Origin: Gammaproteobacteria bacterium 13_2_20CM_66_19
Lineage (GTDB): Bacteria > Pseudomonadota > Gammaproteobacteria > Steroidobacterales > Steroidobacteraceae
Assembly (NCBI GenBank): GCA_001914695.1
Contig: MNCZ01000041.1
Location: forward strand, 1-39,320
Reading direction: 5' to 3'
DNA: 39,320 nt
Made by a program: the position numbers and the translations under genes. A model generated the notes under the pieces. It saw nothing but the letters and a program-made list of their open reading frames with translations. It did no database searches and had not been told where the DNA came from. The number at the start of each line of letters is the position of its first letter. Within the stretch, counting starts at the first letter, position 1. Positions 7,123 to 15,472 of this stretch are shown here, piece by piece.

Positions 7123-9216
7123 GTGGCCAGCGCACCATCGACTGCATCCCGCAGTCCCGAAACCTCGACCCGCGCCGCCGGGGGCACATCGGCGTCACTG
7201 CCGGTGGTCGATGTCACCGTTGTAACCAGCCGCGATGACTTCCTGCTCGAGCTCGGCCAGGCGCTCGGCGGGCAGGCCGGGGTGCGCCCGGTCGAATCCC
7301 CGGACGAGGCCCTGCAGAGCATGGCCGGCAGCAAGCGAGCCCAGATGCTGGTGATCGACGCGCGCGCGGTCGAGAACGTGCGCGCCGCCGTGGAAGCCGC
7401 CGAGGTCAGGGTGCCCCGCGCCGTGATCCTGGTATTCGCGGAAGCCGCCGCCGAGAAACAGCTCGCCGCAGCCCTCAAGGGCACGAGCGTCTTCGCGGTG
7501 CTGCCGGCGGAAATCGAGGCGCGCAAGACTCAAGCAGTGCTCGAGGCCGCGATGGCCCAGGCGGCGCAGGGCAAGGCCGGTGCGGCACTTCGCGCCGGCG
7601 CCGCGGACGTGCCCCTCACCATCGGCGCCTTCCGGCCCCGGGGCGCGTCAACCGACGATGAGGAAGGCGCGCAAAAACCGAATCTGGTGTTGATTGGCGC
7701 CGCAGTGGCCGCAACCGCAGTGGTGGGAGGCGCATTCTGGTATTTCATGCCCGGGAGCGGCTTCTCGACGCGCGGCGCTGCGCCCGCAGCGGCGACACAC
7801 GCGGCGCCGCCCGCCGCAGTCACCGCTGCCGCGACGGAGAGCCCGGGCGGCGCGTCCGCGGCGGCCTCGGAGGCCCTCCTCGTGCAGGGCAAGGTGGACG
7901 ATCTCCTGGAAAAGGCGCGTCTCGCCATGCACGAGCGGCGTTACACCGAGCCCGCCGGCGACAATGCCCTGCTTTACTACCGCTCGGCCATCGCGCAGGA
8001 CCCGCACAACGGCGAGGCGCTCGATGGGCTGAGCCGCGTGGCCGGCGTGCTCGCTGGCCGGGTCGAGGACGCGATCAGCAGCGGCCATCTCGATGAAGCC
8101 GCGCTCACGCTGGCCAGTTTCAAATCGGCTGCCCCGAACGACCTGCGCAGCGGGCCGCTCGAGCAGCGTCTGTCTTCCGCGCAGATGTCCAAGGCCTTGA
8201 CGGACGGCAACTTCGAGCGCGCGGCCGCGTTGCTCCGCCAGGCCCAGCAGTCCGGGAGCTCCGCCCCGGACCAGATTGCCCGATGGCGCAGCGACCTCGC
8301 CCGGCGCCAGGACGAGGCCCGCGTGCAGCGCCTCGCCGGCCTCATCGCGGATCGCATCCGCGACGGCAAGCTCACCGACGCCGAGGACAGCGCCAAGATC
8401 TACCTGCAGCAGCTCGAGTCGAGCGCCCCTTCGAGCGCCAGCACACAGCGCGCCGTGCACGATCTGAGCGCCGCGTATCTCAAGAAGGCGCGCGATGCGG
8501 CAATCGCCGGGAACAGCACCGAGCAGGAACGCTGGCTCAACGAGGCACGCGGCCTCGGCATGAAGCCGGCCGATATCGGCGCCTTGCAGCGCGAGTTGGC
8601 GGGTGCGCGGCAGAAGGCCGTGCAGGCCGATGCCGAGCGCGCGCTGCGGCTCGCGCGCGCTGCGCTGCGCGAGGGGCGGCTGACCGATCCCGGGGAGGGG
8701 AGCGCCGCCTCGTACCTCTCCCAGCTGCAATCGAGTGATCCTGCCAACGCCGCGCTCCCGGATCTCGGCCGTGAGCTCGCCGCCAGGCTCCTCGAGCGCG
8801 CCCGCGCCGCGGTGCTCGCCGGCAAGTCCGCCGACGCCGATCTCGCCCAGGCGAAGCGCTGGGGCGCGGATCCGAAGGACGTGCAGGCGGTGCAGCAGCT
8901 CGGCGCGCCGGTCGCCAAGACGAGCGTCGACACCGCATCGCTCGCTTCGAGTCTCAAGCGTCTGCGGGCCTCGCCGCCCGACTACCCACCGAGCGCGCTC
9001 ACCCAGCGCATCACCGGCAACGTGACGCTGGAATTCACCGTGAGCACCAGCGGCGAGCCGCGCGACGTGCACGTCGTCGAGGCGACGCCTCCCGGGATCT
9101 TCGACCAGGCGGCCATCAATGCCGTGAAGCACTGGCGTTACGCGCCGCTGCTCGTCAACGGCGCCGCGATGGAGGTGCCGGTGAGGACGCGAATGCGCTT
9201 CGAGCTGCCGAACTAA
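7123..9216 (+). CDS. TonB C-terminal domain protein with N-terminal pseudo-receiver
   Basis: A 697-residue membrane protein with an unusual order of parts. Residues about 25-140 look like a response-regulator receiver fold (VTVVTSRDDFLLELGQAL, then MLVIDARAVENV, ending VFAVLP) but lack the usual acidic pair and the KP lysine. One membrane helix follows (about 187-208, LVLIGAAVAATAVVGGAFWYF), then an alanine-rich linker, a long TPR-like or coiled helical periplasmic region (about 240-600) and a TonB C-terminal domain (about 617-697, YPPSALTQRITGNVTLEFTV, HWRYAPLLVNG). Start: GTG at 7123 follows TTTGGAGA with good spacing; the TTG at 7108 overlaps that site. First gene of a four-gene signalling operon. 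It could transmit a periplasmic signal or recruit the kinase rather than energise transport, since no ExbB/ExbD is nearby. Role is inferred. Confidence 0.8.
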   Translation: MASAPSTASRSPETSTRAAGGTSASLPVVDVTVVTSRDDFLLELGQALGGQAGVRPVESPDEALQSMAGSKRAQMLVIDARAVENVRAAVEAAEVRVPRAVILVFAEAAAEKQLAAALKGTSVFAVLPAEIEARKTQAVLEAAMAQAAQGKAGAALRAGAADVPLTIGAFRPRGASTDDEEGAQKPNLVLIGAAVAATAVVGGAFWYFMPGSGFSTRGAAPAAATHAAPPAAVTAAATESPGGASAAASEALLVQGKVDDLLEKARLAMHERRYTEPAGDNALLYYRSAIAQDPHNGEALDGLSRVAGVLAGRVEDAISSGHLDEAALTLASFKSAAPNDLRSGPLEQRLSSAQMSKALTDGNFERAAALLRQAQQSGSSAPDQIARWRSDLARRQDEARVQRLAGLIADRIRDGKLTDAEDSAKIYLQQLESSAPSSASTQRAVHDLSAAYLKKARDAAIAGNSTEQERWLNEARGLGMKPADIGALQRELAGARQKAVQADAERALRLARAALREGRLTDPGEGSAASYLSQLQSSDPANAALPDLGRELAARLLERARAAVLAGKSADADLAQAKRWGADPKDVQAVQQLGAPVAKTSVDTASLASSLKRLRASPPDYPPSALTQRITGNVTLEFTVSTSGEPRDVHVVEATPPGIFDQAAINAVKHWRYAPLLVNGAAMEVPVRTRMRFELPN

Positions 9217-9239
9217 TCGAATATGAGGAGAGCCGAGGA

Positions 9240-11393
9240 ATGACCCGCGCAGCAGGCACAGCACGCCGCCGCCAACTCGTCACCGCCGCCGGCCTCGGCA
9301 CGGTGCTCACCGTGGTCATGGGCGCGGTACTGGTCATGGGATTCCGGCTCGCGACGAACATGCGCGCCGGCATCGGCGCGCTGCAGGCCGCGAGCACCCT
9401 GCAAACCTATCCGGAGGAGATCTCCCGCCAGCTGAGCACGCTGCGCGACCGCCTCGAGGTGCGCGCCTATTCGGGCCAGGCGCTCGCCGACCTCCAGGGA
9501 ACGGTCAGCCGCTTCGACCAGAAGCTGAACCAGCTCGCCGGCTCGCACGCCGCCGACTCGCCGCAGCTCGGCCGGCCGCTGCTGCTGTGGCATCAGTACG
9601 CCCCGGTGCTCGATCCGGTCGTCTCCTTCACCGGGCAGCCGTACGTGGACTCCGACACCGCCGGCAGCTCGCTCTCGCGCGAGGGACGCGCGCACTACGC
9701 CGCGGTCAAGCGCGCGCAGCTGTTCGCGAGCGACAGCGCCGGACCGCTGCAGGCCCAGCTCGCGGCGCTCAGCGCGACGCTGCAGCGCAGCTCCTCGGAT
9801 GCGGCCGCGCGGCTGCGGACCCTGCTCCTCGCGGGCGTGCTCGCGGCGCTGTCGCTGGCCGGGGCGGCCGGCTACTTCCAGCTGACGCGCTCGAAGCACG
9901 AGCGCGCCGCGCTCGAAGCCCAGGAGCAGACGCGCGACATCCTGAAGACGGTGCGCGAGGGACTGTTCCTGCTCGATTCGGAGCATCACATCGGCACGGT
10001 GTGGTCGGACGCGCTGACACGCATGTTCAGTCGTCAGGACTTTGCGGGCCTCTCCTTCGAGCGGTTGCTCAAGGACCTGGTGCCGCCGGCCACCCTCACC
10101 ACCGCCACCAAGTACATCAAGCTCCTGTGGGGCGACCGCGCCCACGAGAACCTGATGAAGAGCATCAATCCCCTCGGTCAGCTCGAAGTGAAGATAGACA
10201 ACGGGCACGGCGGCAGGGAGACCCGCTACCTGCAGTTCGACTTCCACCGCGTCATGGGGCAGGACGGCGTCAAGCACGTGCTGTGCGCCGTCGGTGACAT
10301 CACCTCCAGCGTGCTGCTGGCGCACGAGCTCGAGGAGTCGCAGGAGAACGCCAGCGCGCAGGTCGACATGATGCTGGGACTCCTGCACGTCGACCCGCTG
10401 CAGCTGGTGTCGTTCCTCGACACCGCCGACAGCAGCCTGAAGCTCGTCAACACCATCCTCAAGGAGCCGGCGCGGACCGACGCCGAGTTCCGCAAGAAGC
10501 TCGGCGGCCTGTTCCGCGAGCTGCACGGCATCAAGGGCGAGGCCCAGGCGCTCAACCTGAAGAGCATCGCCGGCCGCGTGCATACGCTCGAGGACATGGT
10601 GAGCGAGTGCAAGAAGAAGCCCGAGCTCAGCGGCAGCGACTTCCTGCCGATGGTGCTGAAGCTCGATGAGCTGCTCGCGCACCTGCGGAGCGTCCGCGAG
10701 ATGGCCGCCCGCCTCACGGCGCTCAAGGACACCGCCCCGGGCGCGGCGGCGATGGCTGCCGCGGCGGGTGCCGCGGCCGCGAGCGGCGCCGACGCCCCCG
10801 GGCGCTCGCAGCCCCGGGTGGTGGAGGACCTCTCGCCGACGCTGCTCGCCATGGCGAAGCGGCTCGCCGCCGACAACTCCAAGCGCTTCCGGCTCACCCT
10901 GGGCGGACTCGCCGACGTGCCGCCGTCCTATGCCGCGACCATCAAGGACTGCATCATCCAGATGCTACGCAACGCCGCGGTGCATGGCATCGAGCCGCCG
11001 GAGGCGCGCCGCGCGAACACCAAGCAGGACATCGGCCTGGTCAGCGTGCACTTCCGAAAGAACGGCGACGGCTACGAGCTGGTATTCGAGGACGACGGCG
11101 CGGGCATCGCCGCCGAGACGCTCAAGGCCGCCGCGGTCCGCAAGCAGCTGATCAGCGAGCAGGAAGCCGCCGAGATGGACACGCGCGCCGCGATGGCGCT
11201 GATCTTCCGACCCGGCTTCTCGACCTGCGAGGACGTGTCGATGGACGCCGGCCGCGGCGTCGGGATGGACATCGTGGCGCGCAGCGTCTACGCGCTCGGC
11301 GGCAAGATCGGCGTCACCACCCACCCCGGCCGATTCACCCGCTTCAAGATCGTGCTGCCGGCCGGGCGGGCGGCGAGCAGCGCGGTCGCCTGA
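9240..11393 (+). CDS. Membrane CheA-like histidine kinase with Hpt domain
   Basis: A 717-residue sensor kinase. Two membrane helices (about 12-34 and 193-213) bracket a helical periplasmic domain. A PAS-like domain follows (about 235-355, EGLFLLDSEHHIGTVWSDAL), then an Hpt domain with RELHGIKGEA, where His429 is the likely phosphorylation site. The C-terminal CheA-type ATPase domain has N-box MLRNAAVHGIE (Asn578), DDGAGI (618-623), IFRPGFST and GRGVGMD (671-677). It stops after this domain, so the CheW-like domain is missing, and I see no separate dimerisation domain. Phosphate would pass from ATP to His429 and then to the CheY-like protein encoded next. ATG at 9240 follows GAGGA, 23 bases after the TonB-like gene. 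The input signal is unknown. Confidence 0.88.
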   Translation: MTRAAGTARRRQLVTAAGLGTVLTVVMGAVLVMGFRLATNMRAGIGALQAASTLQTYPEEISRQLSTLRDRLEVRAYSGQALADLQGTVSRFDQKLNQLAGSHAADSPQLGRPLLLWHQYAPVLDPVVSFTGQPYVDSDTAGSSLSREGRAHYAAVKRAQLFASDSAGPLQAQLAALSATLQRSSSDAAARLRTLLLAGVLAALSLAGAAGYFQLTRSKHERAALEAQEQTRDILKTVREGLFLLDSEHHIGTVWSDALTRMFSRQDFAGLSFERLLKDLVPPATLTTATKYIKLLWGDRAHENLMKSINPLGQLEVKIDNGHGGRETRYLQFDFHRVMGQDGVKHVLCAVGDITSSVLLAHELEESQENASAQVDMMLGLLHVDPLQLVSFLDTADSSLKLVNTILKEPARTDAEFRKKLGGLFRELHGIKGEAQALNLKSIAGRVHTLEDMVSECKKKPELSGSDFLPMVLKLDELLAHLRSVREMAARLTALKDTAPGAAAMAAAAGAAAASGADAPGRSQPRVVEDLSPTLLAMAKRLAADNSKRFRLTLGGLADVPPSYAATIKDCIIQMLRNAAVHGIEPPEARRANTKQDIGLVSVHFRKNGDGYELVFEDDGAGIAAETLKAAAVRKQLISEQEAAEMDTRAAMALIFRPGFSTCEDVSMDAGRGVGMDIVARSVYALGGKIGVTTHPGRFTRFKIVLPAGRAASSAVA

Positions 11394-11412
11394 GGACCCA
11401 AGGGCGAATTCC

Positions 11413-11814
11413 ATGCGCAACGGCAAAGCGGTAGCGAAGAACGGCGGCAAGCGCACGCTCAAGCTGATGATCGTCGACGACTCGAACATCATGCGCCGGC
11501 GTATCGAGCGCTCGCAGCGGTTCGAGCAGCTCGAGCTGGTGGGCACCGCCGGCAACGGGCTCGAGGCGCTCGAGCTCTTCAAGAAGACCGACCCGGATGT
11601 CGTGACCATGGACATCACCATGCCGCAGATGGACGGCATCGAGTGCATCGCGAGACTCGTGGCCATGAAGCCCGCGGTGCGCATCCTCGTGGTCTCGGCT
11701 CTGGCCGACAAGGCGACCGCGGTGGAGGCGATGGAGCGAGGCGCGAACGGCTTCCTCAACAAGCCGTTCACCGACCGGCAGCTGAACGAGGCCATCGCAG
11801 AGCTCATGCGCTAG
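11413..11814 (+). CDS. Single-domain CheY-like response regulator
   Basis: A 133-residue receiver protein with no output domain. The acidic pocket Asp22/Asp23, phosphoacceptor Asp67 (VVTMDITMPQMDG), Ser95 (VVSAL) and Lys117 (NKPF) are all present, so it should be fully active. A basic 16-residue N-terminal tail precedes the fold. It lies 19 bases after the kinase gene and 22 before the cheX-like gene. It most likely takes phosphate from His429 of the kinase and is dephosphorylated by the CheX-like protein. Its target is unknown; no flagellar or chemoreceptor gene lies nearby. Confidence 0.93.
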   Translation: MRNGKAVAKNGGKRTLKLMIVDDSNIMRRRIERSQRFEQLELVGTAGNGLEALELFKKTDPDVVTMDITMPQMDGIECIARLVAMKPAVRILVVSALADKATAVEAMERGANGFLNKPFTDRQLNEAIAELMR

Positions 11815-11836
11815 GGCGCGAGGGAAGTATCCGACC

Positions 11837-12283
11837 ATGCTGTACGAACAGGAGCTCAAGACCTTCGTCGAGGGGACGACGAACTTCTTCGAGGTGGCCG
11901 CGCAGCAGCCCGCCTCGATCGGCTCGCCGTACCTGATGGAAGGCTCTCCGGCGGTGCACGAGTACACCGGGGTCATCAACATCTCCGGGAAGCGCGAGGG
12001 GGTCGTGTACTTCACCGCCCCCAAGGCGATGCTGACGGTGCTGCTGATGAAGATGCAGGAGAACGACTTCAGCCACGAGACCATGAAGGATCTGGTGGGC
12101 GAAGTCGCCAACACCATTTCGGGCAACGCCCGGCGCGACTTCGGCCGCGACTTCGTGATCTCGGTGCCGAGCGTGCTGTCGGGCGAGAAGCCGCAGATAC
12201 CCCAGAAGCCCGGAGTGCGCTCCTTCATCATCCCGATCAACTGGCGCAGTCACTCCGCCAAGCTGATCGTGTCGCTCACCTGA
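11837..12283 (+). CDS. CheX-type phosphatase
   Basis: A 148-residue cytoplasmic protein of the CheX/CheC/FliY family, which removes phosphate from CheY-like proteins. The key helix reads DLVGEVANTISGNAR, with Glu89 and Asn92 forming the ExxN active pair. The opening LKTFVEGTTNFFEV and the central GVVYFTAPKAML strand also fit CheX. There is a single ExxN helix, as in CheX (CheC has two). It is the last gene of the four-gene operon; its presence implies that the adjacent regulator needs rapid signal termination. The family is clear, the partner is inferred from position. Confidence 0.88.
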   Translation: MLYEQELKTFVEGTTNFFEVAAQQPASIGSPYLMEGSPAVHEYTGVINISGKREGVVYFTAPKAMLTVLLMKMQENDFSHETMKDLVGEVANTISGNARRDFGRDFVISVPSVLSGEKPQIPQKPGVRSFIIPINWRSHSAKLIVSLT

Positions 12284-12431
12284 GGGCGCGGCTCGCGCAG
12301 CGCCGCGCGGGCACCGCCCACTCACGGCCCGCCCGCGGCCAGCCGGCCGCCTCCTTTGACGAGTCCGGGGCTATACTTCGTTGAGGACGTGCACGCGGGC
12401 TATTGGCCGGAAGTTGTCCACCGCTTGGAAC

Positions 12432-13640
12432 ATGAGTTGTCGGATCTGTGGTGCCAGTGCCATGCGCACGGTGTTGGATCTTGGCGTCTCACCCCCTGCG
12501 AACTCGCTACTGGATCGGCCCGACGAGCCTCAGAATTGCTTCCCGCTGGTGCTGGAGCATTGTCCCCGCTGCGCTAATCTCCAGCTGCGCGACTGCCTGG
12601 ATGCCACTGAGCTATACGGGAACTATCTGTACGTAACGCCAGATTCGCGCGTTCTGCAGGAGCACTACGAGCAGCTGCATCAGTATTTAACGGCGCGGGG
12701 CTACCTCGCTCCGCACGGATTCGTGCTGGAAGTGGGAAGTAACGTCGGACTGCTCCTGCAGTATCTGCAACGAAAAGGGTTCAAGGTGCTGGGCATCGAT
12801 GCCGCAGCGAATATCTGCAGGATGGCTCGGGACGCCGGTGTCAACACGATATGTGAGTTCCTGGGCGTCACGTCCGCCCGTGCCATACGGGATACCTACG
12901 GCATGCCGGACCTGCTCATCGCACGGCATTGTCTCGCGCACAATGCGGATCCTCACGCGATGATAGCCGCCGCCGCCGAACTGCTCGACAAATCCGCTCA
13001 CCTTGTCATCGAGAATGCATACGCGCTGAACACCGTGGAGAACAACGAGTTCGACCAGATCTACCATGAGCACATGTTCTATTACAGCGTGCGCTCGATG
13101 CAGACGCTGTTGGCCAGCCATGGGATGCATTTGGTGGACGTGTTCCTGACGCCGGTGCATGGCGGATCGATCGTCTTCATTGCCAAGAGAAAGTCTCCCG
13201 ATGATCACATAGCTCCCGAGGTCGAGAGTCTCGCAGTACGAGAGGATCAGGCGCTGACCGCTACCGCCTTCGAGCGCTTCGCCGCAAACGCGGCCGGCAT
13301 TCGCAGATCGCTGCGTACGCTCATCACCGAGCTGACTTCTCGTGGCCACGACATCTATACCTACGGCGCGACTGCGAAGGGCAATACCCTTCTGAACTAT
13401 GTCGGACTGACGCGCGAGGACATCCGCTATTGCGTGGACAGCACCACGATCAAGCAAGGGAAGTACCTACCGCAGTCGAGAATCGAGATAATCTCGGAGG
13501 AGAGCGCTTACGCGAGGGCGCCGGACTACTTTCTGCTAACTGCGTGGAATTACAAGGAGGAGATCATCGCGAAGGTTCGGCAAGCGGGGAATCGCCGCAG
13601 CCGCTTCATCCTTCCAATCCCGTCGGTACACATCGTCTGA
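12432..13640 (+). CDS. Three-domain sugar C-methyltransferase-like protein
   Basis: A 402-residue SAM-dependent methyltransferase of the type that methylates NDP-keto-deoxysugars (TylC3-like): a zinc-binding N-terminal domain (Cys3, Cys6, Cys44, Cys47 in CRIC and CPRC), a Rossmann SAM-binding domain (VLEVGSNVG, about 98-105) and a C-terminal domain with YGATAKGNTLLNY. The segment YHEHMFYYS matches the His/Tyr-rich loop used by these C-methyltransferases. ATG at 12432 places the first zinc pair at the N-terminus; an ATG frame from 12381 would add 17 unrelated residues. It ends 1 base before rfbC. Codon use is clearly less GC-rich than in the upstream operon. The sugar product is not determined. 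Confidence 0.82.
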   Translation: MSCRICGASAMRTVLDLGVSPPANSLLDRPDEPQNCFPLVLEHCPRCANLQLRDCLDATELYGNYLYVTPDSRVLQEHYEQLHQYLTARGYLAPHGFVLEVGSNVGLLLQYLQRKGFKVLGIDAAANICRMARDAGVNTICEFLGVTSARAIRDTYGMPDLLIARHCLAHNADPHAMIAAAAELLDKSAHLVIENAYALNTVENNEFDQIYHEHMFYYSVRSMQTLLASHGMHLVDVFLTPVHGGSIVFIAKRKSPDDHIAPEVESLAVREDQALTATAFERFAANAAGIRRSLRTLITELTSRGHDIYTYGATAKGNTLLNYVGLTREDIRYCVDSTTIKQGKYLPQSRIEIISEESAYARAPDYFLLTAWNYKEEIIAKVRQAGNRRSRFILPIPSVHIV

Positions 13641-13641
13641 C

Positions 13642-14196
13642 ATGCGCGTGACCCGTACTGAGCTTGACTCTGTGCTGCTTCTGGAGCCCGAGCTATTCCG
13701 TGACGAACGCGGCTTTCTGTTCGAGGGGTACAACCGCGATGCTCACGCCAAAGCGACTGGAGCGTCGGCTGAGTTCGTGGTCGATGTGCATTCGAGCTCC
13801 AAGAAAGGAGTGCTGCGCGGAATTCATTATCAGTTGCGACGCCCGCAGACCAAGCTTGTGAGCGTTCTGGCTGGCAAGGTGCTGGATGTCGTCGTGGACC
13901 TGCGGCGCAGCAGCTCGACTTTTGCTCGCTGGGTCGGTCTTGAATTGTCGTCCGAGAACCGGCGCAGCGTGTGGATACCACCGGGCTTCGGACACGCATT
14001 CCTGGTGGTGTCAGGTCACGCGGATCTGCTCTACAAGATCACGGAATACCATTCGCCGGATGATAGCCGCACGATCAGGTGGGATGACCCCGATCTCAAC
14101 ATCCCCTGGCCGCTGCCGCATGGCATGAGCGCACCGATTCTGTCGCTCAACGACCGGCGGGGCGTTGCGCTGCGTGACGCGGATTTGTTCGAGTAA
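13642..14196 (+). CDS. rfbC: dTDP-4-dehydrorhamnose 3,5-epimerase
   Basis: A 184-residue cupin-fold enzyme that epimerises dTDP-4-keto-6-deoxyglucose at C3 and C5, giving dTDP-4-keto-L-rhamnose. The conserved opening FRDERGFLFEGYN, the catalytic motif GVLRGIHYQ with His62, and VWIPPGFGHAFLV followed by LLYKITEYHSP are all intact, and length is normal. It follows the methyltransferase stop by one base and its own TAA overlaps the rfbD start (TAATG), so the three genes are translated together. Because a methyltransferase sits first, the enzyme may serve a methylated L-sugar rather than plain rhamnose. Confidence 0.95.
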   Translation: MRVTRTELDSVLLLEPELFRDERGFLFEGYNRDAHAKATGASAEFVVDVHSSSKKGVLRGIHYQLRRPQTKLVSVLAGKVLDVVVDLRRSSSTFARWVGLELSSENRRSVWIPPGFGHAFLVVSGHADLLYKITEYHSPDDSRTIRWDDPDLNIPWPLPHGMSAPILSLNDRRGVALRDADLFE

Positions 14197-15098
14197 TGCG
14201 TGTCCTGCTTTTAGGTAAGGATGGCCAGCTTGGCTGGGAGCTGCTGCGGGCCCTCGGCCCTCTTGGCGAGGTGATTGCGCTGGGGCGCGCCGATCTGGAC
14301 CTGAGCTACCCGCAGGACATTCGCAGGGCGGTTCGGGCGGCGCGACCAACCGTCATCGTGAATGCGGCGGCGTACACGGCCGTGGAACGTGCCGAAGCTG
14401 AGGAGGCGGCGGCATTTGCGGTGAACGCCGAAGCACCCGGTGTGCTCGCGTCCGAGGCCGCGGCGAGCGGGGCATCGCTCGTACACTATTCGACGGACTA
14501 CGTCTTCGACGGCGCGAAGTCAGGGCCGTATATCGAACAGGATGCCGTCAACCCGCTCGGGGCGTACGGGCGCAGCAAGCGAGGCGGTGAGCTCGCCATA
14601 GAAGCGTCGGGGTGTGCGCACCTCATTCTTCGCACCAGCTGGGTGTATGCGGCGCGCGGTAGCAACTTTCTTCTAACGATGCTGCGTCTCGCCAATAGCC
14701 AGCCGGAGTTGCGTGTGGTCGACGACCAGTTAGGCACGCCTAACTGGAGCCGATTGATCGCAGAAGTGACCGCGATTCTCTTGGCTGCGACTCGAGGCTC
14801 GCTGCGCGAATGCAGCGGAACCTATCACCTTGCCTCCTCGGGTGGGACATCCTGGCATGGATTTGCGCAGGAAATCGTCACACTCGGCGCGGCGATGCAC
14901 CTCTGCCCTCTGGTGCCGGTGATTCCGATCCCCACCTCGCAGTACCGCAGCGCTACTCGTAGGCCCGCCAATTCGATGTTGCTGGCGAGCAAACTCGCTG
15001 AAAGATTCGGCTTGCGCCTTCCCGATTGGCGGGAAGGCGTGCGCTTGTGCATGGAGGACCTGATCGCTTGTCGCTCGGCCTCCCTTGACGGCCACTAG
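14196..15098 (+). CDS. rfbD: dTDP-4-dehydrorhamnose reductase
   Basis: A 300-residue SDR enzyme that reduces dTDP-4-keto-L-rhamnose to dTDP-L-rhamnose with NAD(P)H. The cofactor motif GKDGQLG (7-13), VNAAAYTAVERAE, STDYVFDG (99-106) and catalytic Tyr124/Lys128 in YGRSK are present, as is the late TRRPANSML motif. Length is typical. The start overlaps the rfbC stop by one base. No rfbA or rfbB belongs to this small cluster, so it depends on precursors made by other genes, perhaps the rfbB at the window start. Confidence 0.95.
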   Translation: MRVLLLGKDGQLGWELLRALGPLGEVIALGRADLDLSYPQDIRRAVRAARPTVIVNAAAYTAVERAEAEEAAAFAVNAEAPGVLASEAAASGASLVHYSTDYVFDGAKSGPYIEQDAVNPLGAYGRSKRGGELAIEASGCAHLILRTSWVYAARGSNFLLTMLRLANSQPELRVVDDQLGTPNWSRLIAEVTAILLAATRGSLRECSGTYHLASSGGTSWHGFAQEIVTLGAAMHLCPLVPVIPIPTSQYRSATRRPANSMLLASKLAERFGLRLPDWREGVRLCMEDLIACRSASLDGH

Positions 15099-15116
15099 CC
15101 GGCTCCCCGTTGTGAG

Positions 15117-15139
15117 GGCCGCGTGAGGAAACGCGGGCC
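15117..15139 (+). terminator. Possible hairpin after rfbD
   Basis: GGCCGCGT, a six-base loop, then ACGCGGGCC (one bulged G), 18 bases after the rfbD stop. No T-run follows, so it may only protect the mRNA end rather than terminate transcription alone. Confidence 0.35.
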
Positions 15140-15202
15140 GAGGCGCCCGAACTGTGACGGCTGCACTGTTGTGACGCTGCGCTTTCGAGCGTGATGAGGC
15201 CG

Positions 15203-15424
15203 ATGCAAGCGCACGCCCTGGAGCTCATCACCCTGCGCCGCGAAGTCGCGGCGCGCTATGCGCGTGTGACGCGGCGGTGGCGCACCGCGGCCAATACCTG
15301 CCGCCGGCTGCACGACGCTCGGGTGCCGGATCTGCCGGCACTGCGCGATGCCGCCCGCCGTCTCGACCGGCTCGAGCGCGGTCGTGCGGCGCTCATGTCG
15401 GACATGAAGGCGCTCTCGGACTAG
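15203..15424 (+). CDS. Small arginine-rich hypothetical protein
   Basis: About 73 residues, strongly basic and predicted helical (ALELITLRREVAARYARVTRR, DAARRLDRLERGRAAL). I do not recognise a family. Third codon positions are mostly G or C in this frame, which supports real coding. The frame is also open from GTG 15191 and ATG 15194; ATG 15203 has GAGG just upstream and is my choice. It stands alone between rfbD and a small membrane protein on the other strand. No function can be assigned. Confidence 0.5.
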   Translation: MQAHALELITLRREVAARYARVTRRWRTAANTCRRLHDARVPDLPALRDAARRLDRLERGRAALMSDMKALSD

Positions 15425-15472
15425 AGCCGCCCGGCTCACCCTCGCGGCGGCGCACTGCGCCCCGTGCGTGCC

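Noticed and set aside
7648..9264. 538-codon minus-strand open frame opposite the TonB-like gene
   Set aside because: The plus-strand frame has a TonB domain and good ribosome binding site; the minus frame shows no family motif.
12355..12377. TTTGAC ... TATACT as a promoter for the sugar cassette
   Set aside because: Both hexamers are good, but only 11 bases separate them, too few for sigma-70. TATACT could still be a -10 with a poor -35, so the true promoter is undecided.
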